In this document: piece by piece, positions 1-10,681 of the stretch
How positions within the stretch are numbered: the stretch's first letter is position 1
Layout: the number at the start of each line of letters is the position of its first letter
NCBI GenBank assembly: GCA_009746045.1
Contig: RPFO01000123.1
Span: 1,571,883-1,635,882 of the forward strand
Reading direction: 5' to 3'
DNA length: 64,000 nt
Source of the DNA: Mesostigma viride
Lineage: Eukaryota > Streptophyta > Mesostigmatophyceae > Mesostigmatales > Mesostigmataceae
Made by a program: the position numbers and the translations under genes
Notes under the pieces: model-generated
Told to the model about the DNA's origin: nothing
Seen by the model: only the letters and a program-made list of their open reading frames with translations
Database searches by the model: none

Positions 1-921
1 CTGCCCGACTCCTTGTCCTTGTCTTCATTTAGTAATCTCTCCGCCTGGTTGAGAAGGTCGTCTTCCTCGTCCTCATCATCGTCGTCAAACTCGTCATAGT
101 TCCTATGGCCTGGCCCGGGTTTTTTCGGAACGCCGGGCTTGGGCATAATCGGTGGCAACGACGAGGCGGTCGGCTGAGGTGGGGTTGGGGGCGAATGGAA
201 TGCAGAAACCTCCTCCATGGGCTCCGCATCACGCCCCGGTGAATCCTGACGGTCAAAGTTGGATACCTCGTCTGCCTTGGACGGCTGTGCGTCGGACGGG
301 GCAACCCGTGCAGTCCAACCAGAGTCATTGTTCTTGTCTCGTGCCGATGCCTTGGAAGGCATGCTGACAACATGATCGTGGCCATTGGCCGCTGAGTTCT
401 TTTTAGGTGAAACGGCTTTCAGGGGGCTGTTGGTCGCACGGAGAGATGCAGGTTTGCTAGGCTTCAACTCCTCATCCCATTTCTCGTCTAGCCCGTCGAG
501 TTCGGAAATCCTCGAAGATGCCTTGGCTTCAGATTGTAATTCCCGCAATACATCCTTCGAATTCTCCACGCTGGCAGCTCGGTTCGGGGCTTTATTCTTT
601 ACAGGCATCCCGCCCTTGTTCTTAACAGGGCTGTCATCGTCGACGTTCTCGACTTCTGGTGCAAACAGAAGCGGCATAAACGACGCAGGCGACGGCAGAA
701 GCTGTAAACAAATTATGGCACAGATGAAACCCAAATTGTGCGAAATTTCCGACTATGATATCAAGCGAGCGTCGAGGAGGCGTACCTTTTACTGTCTTTG
801 GTGGTTTCCTTGGCGAGTTCTGCGCTGACACCTTTCCTACAGCAGTTGTTTCGGACACTTTTCCTACAGCAGTCGTTTCTGCTACTACCTGCGCCTGGCT
901 TTTAGAAACTCCACACCCCAT
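1..921 (-). CDS. 5' part of an unknown gene; predicted N-myristoylated protein (partial, runs off the left edge)
   Basis: I do not recognise the family. The start at 921 gives MGCGVSKSQ, a good N-myristoylation (Gly2) plus palmitoylation (Cys3) signal with Ser6/Lys7, so the product is probably attached to a membrane (inference). Exon 1 (about 793-921) then has a tandem ETTAVGKVS repeat. A donor ACA|GTAAAA and an acceptor TTTGTTTACAG define a 91-nt intron (702-792), and exon 2 (1-701) stays open to the window edge. Exon 2 is hydrophilic: Ser/Pro/Lys-rich, then PIMPKPGVPKKPGPG, an acidic run (EFDDDDEDEEDD) and a helical NQAERLLNEDKDKE segment. Alternative donors lie nearby (AAG|GTGTCA in phase, G|GTACGC out of phase), so the exon 1 end is uncertain. 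No catalytic motif is visible. Confidence 0.6.
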
Positions 922-1654
922 TCTAGGCTCGCTAAAACATAATTCTAGGCAAAATTATAGCTTGAATCGCATTCACCATAAAATGCTCCTGCGCAGATTC
1001 CTGCAACCCATAAAAGCGAAACCATTATACGCCGATATCCGTTGCACTTATTCAGGATTCGAGACAATTATCGACGACGGTCTGGCGCGAAATTGTTTTT
1101 ATTGGTTTCATGCTGCATGTTGTCGGACAAAACCATTTCTGTCTTGGTCTCCATTGATGCCGGTCCCCTCCTGCATGGCTGTAAATAAAAACGGTGCAGT
1201 TTGGTCTAGGGTGTGAATCTACGTTGGCGTCTTCCCCGTGGTTGGCCAGGTAGGAATGTACTGAATAGGCGTCCACAACTTCCAAAAAAAGAATGGGCCG
1301 ATTGTTGACTGTTGACGCACCTGGCGTTGGCATTTCAAGATGGGGCCCTGATGAGGCATAAATTTTTCCGTACTGTAAAGTGAATGGGTTGGTGAGTTTG
1401 GTCAGAGTCTCAGCTTCTCAGGGGCCGCTGGGCCAGGGTTGTTGACTGGCTCTTGCCGAAAGCGGAGTTTGCCATGATGTTTACAAAAACTCGATGATTG
1501 TGATTAATTTTGTGGATCTCTTCAGTCTGTAGTCTGTACAGTGGAGGCGGATACTACGACCGCAGGAGGTGGATAGTACCACCGATACTAAATATATCCG
1601 GCCCTCGGCCGCTGTAGATTCTCTGCTGCCCATGTGCGGCGTGGGACACAACTT
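922..1654. other. Upstream region of the myristoylated-protein gene; no gene recognised
   Basis: This stretch separates the minus-strand gene from the LINE. Short open frames exist on both strands, but none shows a domain, a repeat or convincing splice sites. It presumably holds the promoter and 5' UTR of the minus-strand gene. I see nothing else supportable. Confidence 0.4.
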
Positions 1655-1655
1655 G

Positions 1656-1686
<31 letters not shown>
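1655..1686. repeat. (AAC)n microsatellite, about 10 units
   Basis: An uninterrupted AAC trinucleotide run lies immediately upstream of the LINE and merges into the left copy of its target-site duplication. Confidence 0.95.
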
Positions 1687-1697
1687 GTACTGTAGGA
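1683..1697. repeat. Left target-site duplication of the LINE
   Basis: 15-bp direct repeat AACAGTACTGTAGGA, repeated perfectly at 4328-4342. It contains the palindrome ACAGTACTGT. Confidence 0.9.
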
Positions 1698-4327
1698 ATA
1701 CCTAGAACACATTCTAACCGCACTAGGATTTGGCCCACAACTCATGACCGTCATTATGGGTATGATCAAATCCCTGGCTTGGTATTTACTAATAGACGGA
1801 CACAAGTCAGCGACCGGCGCTAGCTCACGATCGCTACCACAAGGAGATTGCATGTCCCCTATTCTATTTCTCTTGGCCCACGCAGGACTCTACTGGCTAC
1901 ACCAGAACGATCCTCGCATTCGGGGCTTCCCGACAGGTAACGGTAAAGGTATATTCCAAACGGCTTATGTGGATGACACAACAAATGTTTGTATCTCTCT
2001 GCCTGAAGTGCATGCTGTCATGGATAATATCACTACCTATTCTGTTGCCACACAACAACGATGCAATGTGCTCAAGTCCACGGGACTGCATATCGGCAAA
2101 ACCAACACCCTACGCTACGCCCTCCCCAACCTGGCTGTGACCTGGGTCAAGCCGGGGGATCACCACCTTTTGCACAATTGTCCCATCGGCTGCACACCCG
2201 AGGGACGCTTGGCTGAACAACGTTCTTTCATGTATGATGAAACCAACCACGTGGGCAAGCTTGCAGGCGTTCTCCTTACCGCAGGGCGCTGGGGGGCCGT
2301 CCACCGCATGAGCCTACGAGGGCGAACCCTGATCGTCAACCAACTGTTGTTCTCTAAGGTCTTGTATTATTGCCAAGCACACCCACCCAATGATGCCACC
2401 ACACAGCTCATCCAACGCCTTGGCAGCAATTTTGTCTGGAAACAGAAAGGCTTAATCTCCCACACGGTCCACGGATGGATCAACAGAGAGATGTCCTTCA
2501 TGTCATGGGTGCACGGGGGCCTCGGGCTCCACAACATACAATGGCGTCTGTGGTCGCTGTATGCTAAACAAGTGATATCCGTTTTTATGGGCGTTAACAC
2601 ACACCCTGGCTGCATGCTTGCACGTGAAACGCTAGCCTCTCTTTCCACCCATGCTAGTGGCACCTCGTGGCAACTGGGGGCGGGCATACTGGGCAGCACC
2701 CTTATTTCGTACAAAGGACTCCCATGGTATTGGCAGCGCATATGGACAGGTTACAATAAGCTCAAGCCGGGTCGCCTAGTCTTTCCTACTACTAGAGAGG
2801 AGGTGGCACGGCAGCCACTCTTTTTTAATGACTTAATCACAGACGCTACTAACAAGCCCCTGGGCACTCTCCACGGACACAACCCGTATGATGGCTTTCT
2901 GCGCGCGTCACCGCCGATTGTCAGGGTGCTGGACCTCTACCTGGGGCACGGCGCTGCGTACCGACGGCTCAGCTACGACGAGGTCAGCACTTGGGTCTCC
3001 CACATGCCCTCCCTGCAAGCGTGGCAAACTCTTATAAGTGCGATACCAGCGGCGTGGCATGCATTGATGACTGCCCCACGCAAGCCAATTATAACTGGCG
3101 ACTGGGTTAGCTTCTACGCCGACGGAGTCACGCCTGCGTGCAAGGGTTTAGTCGTGACGGTTCTGCCACCTGAGGGGCTCCAACTACAACTGCTGGACGC
3201 TATTTCTGGCCACAATGGGTGTCTGTATCAACTATCCACCTTATATGCGTACACGCCAGCTTCCCAGTGTCACCGCATACGCGTAGTCCCATGGTCTGTG
3301 CCAAGATCTTGCATGATCCAGCCGGACCCATTATCCCCGGTTGAGAGCATTACATGGCTACACGTGGGCAACACACGGCTCGATCTACTACATCTGGACC
3401 CGGTTGAATTTGGATGGGTCTTAACCAAGGGGGACATCAGAACCAGCAAATGTATCTTTGAGTACACCGCAGATTGGGGTTATGATATCTTGTTGCATAT
3501 GTACCATCAGCCCCACCCGGGCCGAGCCCGCTGGGGAATACATTGGCCGGGCTACACTTGGGTTAAGATGATTACCCTGGCGGTAGACCACCCTCTCGTG
3601 GACCGCAGGGCCACTGATGTACAACACCTTTTGATGCATAGGGCGATAGGGGTCTGCGCCATGCTCCACGAGCGTTTTGGTCATGATGCATCATGCCTGT
3701 GCACGCACCCTAGTGAAACCATTGAGCACAGGTTTCTTTACTGTAATCTCCCTGGGGTTTGGACGTGGCTCATTAACATCTGGGCCGCATGGACGGCATC
3801 GCCACCCACTCTCCCAATCAGCGTGCGTACCATCATTTTCGGTATTGCTGGCACACCAGGGTCCGAGCTTTCAGTTTCCCAAGCAGAATGGATATGGCTA
3901 CGCACTACTATGCTATACGCGATCTGGACCATACGCAACGAGACAGTCTTTAAGGTCCGCGAGGAGTATACCCGCGGCGGCGTAGTCCGGCGCTTTATAT
4001 ACCTATGGAATGCGGCTATGCGCCGCTACTGGCTGTTAGCTCAGGAACAACACAGGGTGTGGGACCCAGGGCCCAATAACGACAAGCCCAGCCCGCTCCA
4101 GCTTTTTCATGATCTACTGGGCCGTAATCAGGTATTCACCAGTATGCCTCATGGCGACATCACTCAGGTCCAATGGCTTCCCTGGTCTAATAACGCGCCC
4201 TATTAGCCTTTCACCTGTCACCGCCACACGTGTGTGTGCCCACCTTCATTAGGATTCGCTGATACTCATTTCCCCTCTCACCTCTTTGGTCCATAATTGG
4301 CTAATAAAATATACCCATTTCCCCGAA
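1698..4327 (+). mobile_element. 5'-truncated LINE (non-LTR retrotransposon) with 15-bp target-site duplication
   Basis: The element is bounded by perfect direct repeats AACAGTACTGTAGGA at 1683-1697 and 4328-4342. It begins in the middle of a reverse transcriptase and ends with a short 3' UTR (AATAAAATATACCC...CCCCGAAAA). The 5' truncation, intact 3' end and long TSD are the classic outcome of target-primed reverse transcription. A second copy of the same family, on the minus strand at 5325-5703, shares the C-terminal coding sequence and the 3' UTR, which confirms the 3' end. Confidence 0.9.
1700..4206 (+). CDS. LINE ORF2 fragment: reverse transcriptase palm onward plus zf-RVT C-terminus
   Basis: The frame is open without a stop from the 5' truncation point (YLEHILTALGFGPQ) to TAG at 4204-4206, 835 codons. 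RT motifs are SLPQGDCMSPILF (motif B) and AYVDDTTN (catalytic YVDD, motif C). The apurinic endonuclease and the first RT motifs are missing. Near residue 650, CLCTHPSETIEHRFLYC is the Cys/His cluster of the zinc-binding region found after RT in many plant LINEs. The C-terminus ends WLPWSNNAPY. The first ATG (1744) lies inside the RT, so it is not a genuine start. Because the frame is unbroken, the insertion looks recent. The fragment cannot be autonomous. Confidence 0.9.
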
Positions 4328-4342
4328 AACAGTACTGTAGGA
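4328..4342. repeat. Right target-site duplication of the LINE
   Basis: Perfect partner of 1683-1697. The first AA may equally be the end of the LINE A-rich tail. Confidence 0.9.
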
Positions 4343-5324
4343 GGCGTCAGGCGAGCATATCGACAATTCGACATGCCCAAGCGGGTCGTACCGGTTTGAT
4401 AACGTATGTAACTACACGTGTACAGTTGGCCCCATTACAGTACAGTCATTCCCGCTTTAAGTTACGATCGCCGCCAAATCCTGGGCGTCGTAACTTAACT
4501 CGGGAAGGTAACCTAACGGTAGAATTAGGCTAGCACCCACCCCCTCCTACTCTGACGGACTTCTATACGGCATTCGACAGCTCTCGTCAAGCCCGATTCA
4601 GCTGCAGCATCAAAGGCGCTCAAAGTACGGGATTTCGTACCATTTCTGGATGGCGAGAGGAGTGACATGCCCAGCCAAATTTTCAGTTCACGGGTACTGG
4701 GGTCTGGCCCCAAGGCCGCCGGTGGCTGTATTGGTCCCGGCCGGCCCCTAGATAAACTATATAGGGGCTGCGGCTGAAATAGCCTGCCGGCGGGTGGTAG
4801 GAGACTATGGCCCCCATATGGCGAGCCTACTGCCACAGGGGATTTGCCACGTGGCAAGTGCTCGTCTGCAGTGTTTGGACTTCGGCGGTCGTTTCCAGCT
4901 GCGGCACTACGGCTGAGGAATAATCGGCCGGCATAGGCTTTTCAGTTTTAGGGGGCATAGGAATACGTGTAGCTTCAGGAATAGGAACAGGAATCCACTT
5001 CCGACGTTCAGGGCAATCGACAAGCTAAACGAAACCGGGTATCCCGCCTTGTCTTGGTTGCTGCGTTTGCCTTCTGATATAAGTACAGCGCGTTCAGTTG
5101 GGGGGGCCGGGCCGGGGGCATATGGGGGCCGGCTCCGTCTCGCCCGGCGCGGCACCGGTGGCGGCCCCCCAGGGGGGCGCTAGCATACTGGGGGCCAGCA
5201 CGTTTCATTCCGGCGGTTGGCATCGGACCCTGAGTTCAACATGGGGCCGGGCCGGACATTTCGACCTGGCCCGCCGGCGGTGGCGGTACTGGGCCCCCAA
5301 ATAGCATGGGTGTACTTGTCAGTC
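4343..5324. other. Spacer without a recognised gene; contains a GTTACGA/TCGTAAC palindromic repeat
   Basis: At 4440-4510 there is TACAGTCATTCCCGC followed by TTAAGTTACGA...TCGTAACTTAA, a foldback motif. A related, longer cluster occurs at about 17270-17398 in opposite orientation. It could be the end of a small DNA transposon (MITE) using a TA target, but I could not define both ends. Around 5100-5300 the sequence is very GC-rich with no coding support. Confidence 0.4.
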
Positions 5325-5703
5325 TTTTCCGGGTAAATGGGTATTTTTCTATTAACCAATAAGAAGATCGTTAGGTTAAGAGGTACCGACCACGTATCGA
5401 CCAGATGGTTACCCACTACTGAGGGCCGGGTAGTGTGATAGGTGAAAGGTTTAGAAAGGAGCATTATGTGACCAGGGGAGCCAAGTGACGCGCGTAAGGT
5501 CACCGTGAGGAATGCAAGTAAACGGCACCCTGTTGCGTCCCAGGAGCGCATGGAAGAGCTCCAAGGGGCTAGGCCTGTCATTGTTGGGCCCGGGGTCCCA
5601 CACCTTGTATTGTCAGTTCTTGCGCCAAGAGCCAAGCGCGACGCATTGTTGAGTTCCAGAGGAAGATAAACCGCCTCACCACGGCGGCTTTGGTGTACTC
5701 ATG
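5325..5703 (-). mobile_element. LINE 3' fragment, second copy of the 1.7-4.3 kb family, split by the chromovirus
   Basis: Read on the minus strand, 5703 to about 5455 encodes HEYTKAAVVRRFIFLW... to WLPWSHNAPF-stop, collinear with EEYTRGGVVRRFIYLW...WLPWSNNAPY of the plus-strand LINE. The following 3' UTR ends in CCCATTTACCCGGAAAA, matching CCCATTTCCCCGAAAA of the other copy. Coding continuity (VFKVR | HEYTK) resumes on the far side of the LTR element at 16525, showing that the LTR element inserted into this copy. Confidence 0.85.
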
Positions 5704-5708
5704 CCGCA
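5704..5708. repeat. Target-site duplication (CCGCA) of the LTR element, left copy
   Basis: CCGCA directly abuts the 3' LTR and is repeated at 16525-16529 directly after the 5' LTR. Five bp is the usual length for Ty3/Gypsy integrases. Confidence 0.92.
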
Positions 5709-6281
5709 TGTTACGCCGCGGATATCTACCTCCACCTCTACCTCTAATGGGCCTGATACTACCTAAACTGGTCAGGCCTCCTCTACTCAAACCTCTGGCG
5801 AAAGACGAACGTGACGGAGCTGATCTCAATGCATTAACGTATGTGTTACTATAATACGCCATACAACCATTTACCAAAACCCGTTTACTCCAGGAATAGA
5901 GGAAGGAAACACAACTACACTGCCGTGACTCAAGCCTAAATGTGTTAATTCATTTAACACACGCCGAGTGCACACACAAGGGGTAGAACGCACATAAATG
6001 GTCACCAACGGTCCAACACGCTCGGGCCGACATGGCCCTCGCCTACAGATGCACGCTGGTCCACTACATCTACTGATGCACGCTGGTCCACTACATTCTA
6101 CCACAGGATCAGGACCACTAGTAAAGTACGCGGCGCGGCGCCCAACGGCACCCAATGTACCACAGTACTGTTACGAGGACAATAATGTCCCGGTAGGAGC
6201 CTAAACGTAAACCTAGGGACAACCGAGGCAAAAGACCTAATTTACGTCCGTAACTACAACGAATTATTACGCGACGTAACA
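5709..6281 (-). repeat. 3' LTR
   Basis: 573 bp with terminal inverted repeat TGTTACG...CGTAACA. It is identical to the 5' LTR except for 4 substitutions, with no indels. Internal short repeats (GCACGCTGGTCCACTACAT twice) are present. Confidence 0.95.
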
Positions 6282-6293
6282 CCTCCCCCCCCA
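6282..6293 (-). other. Polypurine tract (plus-strand DNA primer)
   Basis: On the element strand TGGGGGGGGAGG immediately precedes the 3' LTR, the expected place and composition of a PPT. Confidence 0.85.
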
Positions 6294-6651
6294 CAAAGGT
6301 AGGGAGCCCTCTCCCTACGCACAGGGAGGAAAACAAGGGGTAGGAAACCTAATGCACCCAGCACACACTAACACAGTCGGCAGACCGTCCAAGATACAAG
6401 ACACCAACGTATTAACTCGGTCTCCACCACCACGCCGGGAGGTGTAGGGTTAGCCAGCACCAAGCCTGGTGGTAGGTTCCCCTAACTGCCTGGAACAAAG
6501 TCCTTGCCGGGGGGAACGGCACTGGGCAGGACACACAGAGTAAACAAATCAGTACCAAGGACCAAGAACGACCAGCCAACTGGCCAGAACATGAGGGCGA
6601 CTCTATATACCGGAGGGACAACACCCTCAGGTCGGGCCTAAGGCCCTCTAT

Positions 6652-8969
6652 CTAATGGCCATCCGTCTGGTAGGTACCACGGGAGGCCAGCAGGACATCC
6701 AGGTAAGCCTGGTAGTGAGACACATCCTCAGCATTGTCGTGCCTATCTACAGTGAGGAAAACATCGGCCCACACGCCGTCAGGGAAAAGTCCCAGGAAGG
6801 CCCAGTAGTACCTATGCTGTGTAAGAACGACCTGGCCCCGGGCCCAGTCCAGGAAACCGCAGGCAAAGAGGCGTAGGAAAGGCTCTACCGCGATCAGGCA
6901 GAGAGCCCGAAGGAGCAGGCGATGATACCGGATCCGAGGGCGCATACCCGTCGGGAAAAACAGATCTACCAGGGGCTCCACGTTGGACGGCCACAACCGG
7001 ATATGCCGAATCTCGCGGGAGCGCCACCGGCGGGCACACTGTCGCGACCCGAACGTCTCGAGGTAGTCGCTAGCCCGGGGAGGAGGATGACCCCGAGAGT
7101 CCAAACCCTGGCCCGGGATGGGCGCTGGACGACGGGCATCCCACTCTAGGATGGGCTGAAGGACGGTGCTGTACGTGGCACCCGGCACCGCAGGAAAATC
7201 TACCGTAAGAGCATCTGAGGCCATAATGCCCAGAGGCGGAGGGTAAGCCCACTGGAACCCGCCGTAGGTGTCCAAGTCATTGTGGCGCCGAGCCCAGCGG
7301 TACAGGACGCGCCGAACCAGGATCTCACCCTGGAACACCGGATCAGCTAAAATAACCATGTCGAAAGGAGGCCGATCAGTCTCAACTGGTAGGCCACGGT
7401 CCCGCGGCGCCCGACACACCTGGGAGAACCCGTAGGACATGGGCGAAATGGCAAGCTCGGCGGAGGCGCGCGGCAGGTCACACTGGCGGCAAGCGAGCGC
7501 AGACATACCATACCCGAAGACAGGCGTGTCGCGCGACTCCGGAGTCGCATGCACCACAGAAGGGGCCCGATCCCGATCGCCCTCTGACAACTCCCGAAGG
7601 GAATCGGCAGCGCGGGTGGCGCGCGGGTCAGAGCCACTGGACCGAACAACCGCAGCCAAAGACCGCGGGGCCGAAGGGGCAGGGGCCGACGAAGGGGTAG
7701 GAACCGGCACAGGCGCAGAAGGCGCCGGTACAACAGGGGGCCGCGTCGGACCCGATGCCGCGGGGGTCGCGACGGACCCGCCTCCGCAACTGGCGCGCCG
7801 GTCTCTGGGGGTGGAGCACCACCAGGCCACATGTTGAAAATAGGACCCGTGGGGACAGGCAATCCGGCATACGACTGGTTACCGTCCAAGCTCCAGTCAG
7901 GCACCGGGATCCTCTGCGGAGGACCGCCCTCCCAAAGCCTGGGAAGACCGCCCGGGTCGCTGAAGAAACCCCGCGAGGGCGGCGCTGACGTGGTGGGCGG
8001 CTCGGACGCGGCGGCGGCGGGCGCGGCCACTGGGACGGCGGACTCGCGCCGAGGCGCAGGTACGTCAGTAGCAGGCGCAGCGGTAGCCGAAGGCGTAGGA
8101 GCTGCAGCACCAGAGGGAACCGCAGCCGCCGAGGGCTCGTGCGACACGGTCGGACCCGTAGACGTCGAGGCGACCGAAGGGGAAGGGGGCACAGCTGCAA
8201 CAGACACCCCACCTGGCGTGGCTGGAGCGTGCGCCTGGGCCGCCATGAAGGCCCCGAAGGCCGCCGTCAGGGACTGGATCTGCGCCTGCATCGCAGAAAC
8301 TGTCGCCGAAAGAGGATCAGGCAAACCCGAAGGGGTAGGCTCCACTGCAACACACCGGGTCGACCGAGGGGACGACGGGACCGGAGAGGGAGGAGCAGAC
8401 GCCGAGGAGGCGGACGCAGCGCTCGAGGCAGAATATTCTGGAGTATAATGTACCTCGGATGGGGCGCCCGTAGGGGCAGGACCACCAACTGCTACTCCCG
8501 CCGACTGATCAGCTATCTCCATGAATTCTACGGCCCGCAGAAGGTCGCAGGGGTTCTCATCTACCTCAGCATCATCCTCAGCCGGAAGCCAGGGGAACAC
8601 ATCCCGTAGGCAGGAGCGGCCCACAGGGGTGGAAAGGTAGGAGAACACACGGGAGCACTGGAGAACCGCATCTATCTGTCCCAAGGCTGGACAGCGGGAA
8701 CCACACCCCAACAAACAGTGCCCGGCATCGTCGAACCCGTGCAAAACAAGCTGATGCGGCTCGTCAGGGGAAGGACCGTACCACGTGACCGTGAAGAGAG
8801 CAGCCCGGACTAGACTCGCATGTTGGGCCTGGAGGGCCGGCTGCACAACGCCACCCGGATAACTGGACCGCGACACCCAGCGGCCCGGAAGGGCCTCGAA
8901 GTACAGCTCAGGGTCCGGTAGGGGCAGGGACGGCAGCGGGCTCTCAGCCGGAGGGGTAGGCTCTGACAT
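6652..8969 (-). CDS. Chromovirus third ORF, unknown function, located between pol and the 3' LTR
   Basis: A frame starting MSEPTPPAESPLPSLPLPDPE at 8969 runs to about 7800, and the same protein continues in a second frame (about 7830-6652), so one frame change near 7750-7830 is needed. The product would be about 770 residues. The first 180 residues look globular (PGRWVSRSSYPGGVVQPALQ, then Cys-containing HCLLGCGSRCPALGQ), followed by a long Pro/Ala/Ser-rich linker. The C-terminal ~330 residues are again globular and Arg/Trp/Tyr-rich (e.g. VFQGEILVRRVLYRWARRH, HRYYWAFLGLFPDGVW). There is no signal peptide, fusion peptide or transmembrane segment, so it does not look like an env gene. I do not recognise the family. 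Confidence 0.65.
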
Positions 8970-9045
8970 GACGGCTGCGGAGGGGAGGGGACAACCAACC
9001 ACCCGTCGACAGCAGACATAACATAAGAGAGGAGAAAGCCTACAA

Positions 9046-9657
9046 CTAGAGCTTGTGCAGGGTTTTATATTCCTGCAGCAGGCGACTACACCCATCTAGC
9101 TCACTCTCCGTATACCAGACCTTATCTACTTCACTACGAGCATACATCCACTTCACTTTATACTGACGCTGGGTACCGCGGCCCTTTTTGATATCTCTAT
9201 GGGCCACGATGCTTTCTACTTCGTCTTCTACTTCCCCAGTGTCAGGGTTATGCTCTAAAGGGGCAGGCGCTAGCTCTCTACCAGCGAACGTACTAGGGTG
9301 GTACAGTTTCAGCTGGCTCCTATGGAAGGTGTTCGAATGTGTCTGCCAAGAGGTAGGGATATCGACTTTATATAGGAAATTTCCTACTCTAGACAAAACA
9401 TGGAAGGGTCCTAAGAAGGCGGGCCTAAGTTTGACCTTAAGTTCTGCTTCAAACTTATGAGCAAAACGGCCAACACGGGGGCCTTCTACTAATACTAGAT
9501 CTCCTATTTCTATCTCAGGTGCTCTTCTATCTAAGGAGGCACGCAACCTAGCAAGGTACTTAGACTGAGCTTTTTGGTACCCTGAGATCGCGTGGTCATG
9601 AGCAGTTTTCATTCTATCTAGTAAGGACTGTACACCTTCTACAGTATCTCGGGACAC
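9046..9657 (-). CDS. pol C-terminus: integrase C-terminal domain plus chromodomain
   Basis: The frame contains the integrase GPY-type region (IEIGDLVLVEGPRVGRF, LRPAFLGPFHVLSRVGNFLY, FHRSQLKLYHP). A chromodomain follows (VESIVAHRDIKKGRGTQRQY, KVKWMYARSEVDKVWYTESE, LLQEYK) just before the stop at 9046. In chromoviruses this module targets integration to particular chromatin. It joins the integrase core by a one-base frame change at about 9660-9684, because the sequence LTPTSLLASPLRDKDDVSRD bridges the two in a shifted frame. Confidence 0.9.
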   Translation of the reverse strand: MSRDTVEGVQSLLDRMKTAHDHAISGYQKAQSKYLARLRASLDRRAPEIEIGDLVLVEGPRVGRFAHKFEAELKVKLRPAFLGPFHVLSRVGNFLYKVDIPTSWQTHSNTFHRSQLKLYHPSTFAGRELAPAPLEHNPDTGEVEDEVESIVAHRDIKKGRGTQRQYKVKWMYARSEVDKVWYTESELDGCSRLLQEYKTLHKL

Positions 9658-9683
9658 ATCATCCTTGTCCCGTAGAGGACTAG

Positions 9684-10660
9684 CTAAGAGAGAGGTAGGG
9701 GTAAGGGCTGTCTACCAGTATCTAAGAAGAAGGGCGTATATCCATGCGCAGCTTGGGGACAATTGTTGAGGGAGAACTCTACCAAACATAAATAATCCTC
9801 CCAATCACTACCCGAGCCATTAACATAGTGCCTAAGCGCTTCTTCTACTACCCTATTAAGACGCTCTACTAAATGAGAGGAGGAGGAGTGGTAGGCAGTA
9901 CCGTAGGTAACCTTGGTACCGATGGCAGCGAAAAACTGCTGCCAAAAATCTGAGGTAAATAATTTATCCTTATCACTAATAAACTGCCTACTCAAACCAT
10001 GATATCTATATACATTATTGAGGTATAGGCGTGCGCAATCACGTGCTGTGAGTTCTAAAGGACACGGCACAAGATGGCACATACGAGTAAAACGATCTAT
10101 GAACACAAGGATTTGGGCATTGCCCCTATCATTCTTTCTAAAAGGTCCTACAAAATCCATCATGATAGAATCCCAAGGCATGATGGGGTCAGGCAAGGTC
10201 CTAGGTTCTGCTATCTGTCCTACATTATTGGGTTTCATTTCCTGGCAAGATTGACAAGTTCTAACATACTCATCTACATCCTTATAAAGGGAAGGCCAGT
10301 AATAAGAGCGGGCTACTAGGTCCCGTACCCGTTTACCACCCTGATGAGCAGCTAAGTCATGCAACTCAAAGAGCAAGGAGGAGCGACAGATAGGAGGGAC
10401 ATACAGGCGCCATTGAGGGGGAGAATCTGCTATCTGCACATATAAAAACCCACCTACAAATTTACAAGGGTGCTTGCCTAATTGTTGGGGATGTGCAGCA
10501 ATGGCAGCTAATGCTTCCGGCTCAGTGGCCGTAAATCTACTAATAAGGCGTTCAAGATCAGAGGTAGGCATCGCTACAGAAGTATCCAGAACAGGTTTAA
10601 AGAGATCTCCTACCGCCTTGCCAAAGAGAAGGGGAGGTCCTAGAGGGACTACGTTTTCAT
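9684..10660 (-). CDS. Integrase zinc-binding and catalytic core
   Basis: The frame is open leftward from about 10660 (ATG-based start 10571). An H2C2 zinc-binding domain is visible: LHDLAAHQGGKRVRDL...TCQSCQEMK. The DDE core has Asp in DSIMMDFVGPF, Asp in QFISDKDKLFTSDFW and Glu in SSSSHLVERLNRVVEEALR. The usual PQTDGQTERVNR context of the third acidic residue is altered to SSSSHLVERLNR, but the Glu is kept. It lies between RNase H (right) and the chromodomain segment (left), each in a different frame. Confidence 0.92.
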
Positions 10661-10681
10661 AAGACTTTCCTGACCTAGTCG

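Noticed and set aside
755-1333. Small ORFs on both strands at the left end (755-1216 plus, 1052-1333 minus)
   Set aside because: No domain, no splice support, and partly antisense to the myristoylated-protein gene.
6652-8969. Envelope gene of an errantivirus-like element
   Set aside because: No signal peptide, no transmembrane segment and no furin-like or fusion motif; composition differs from env proteins.
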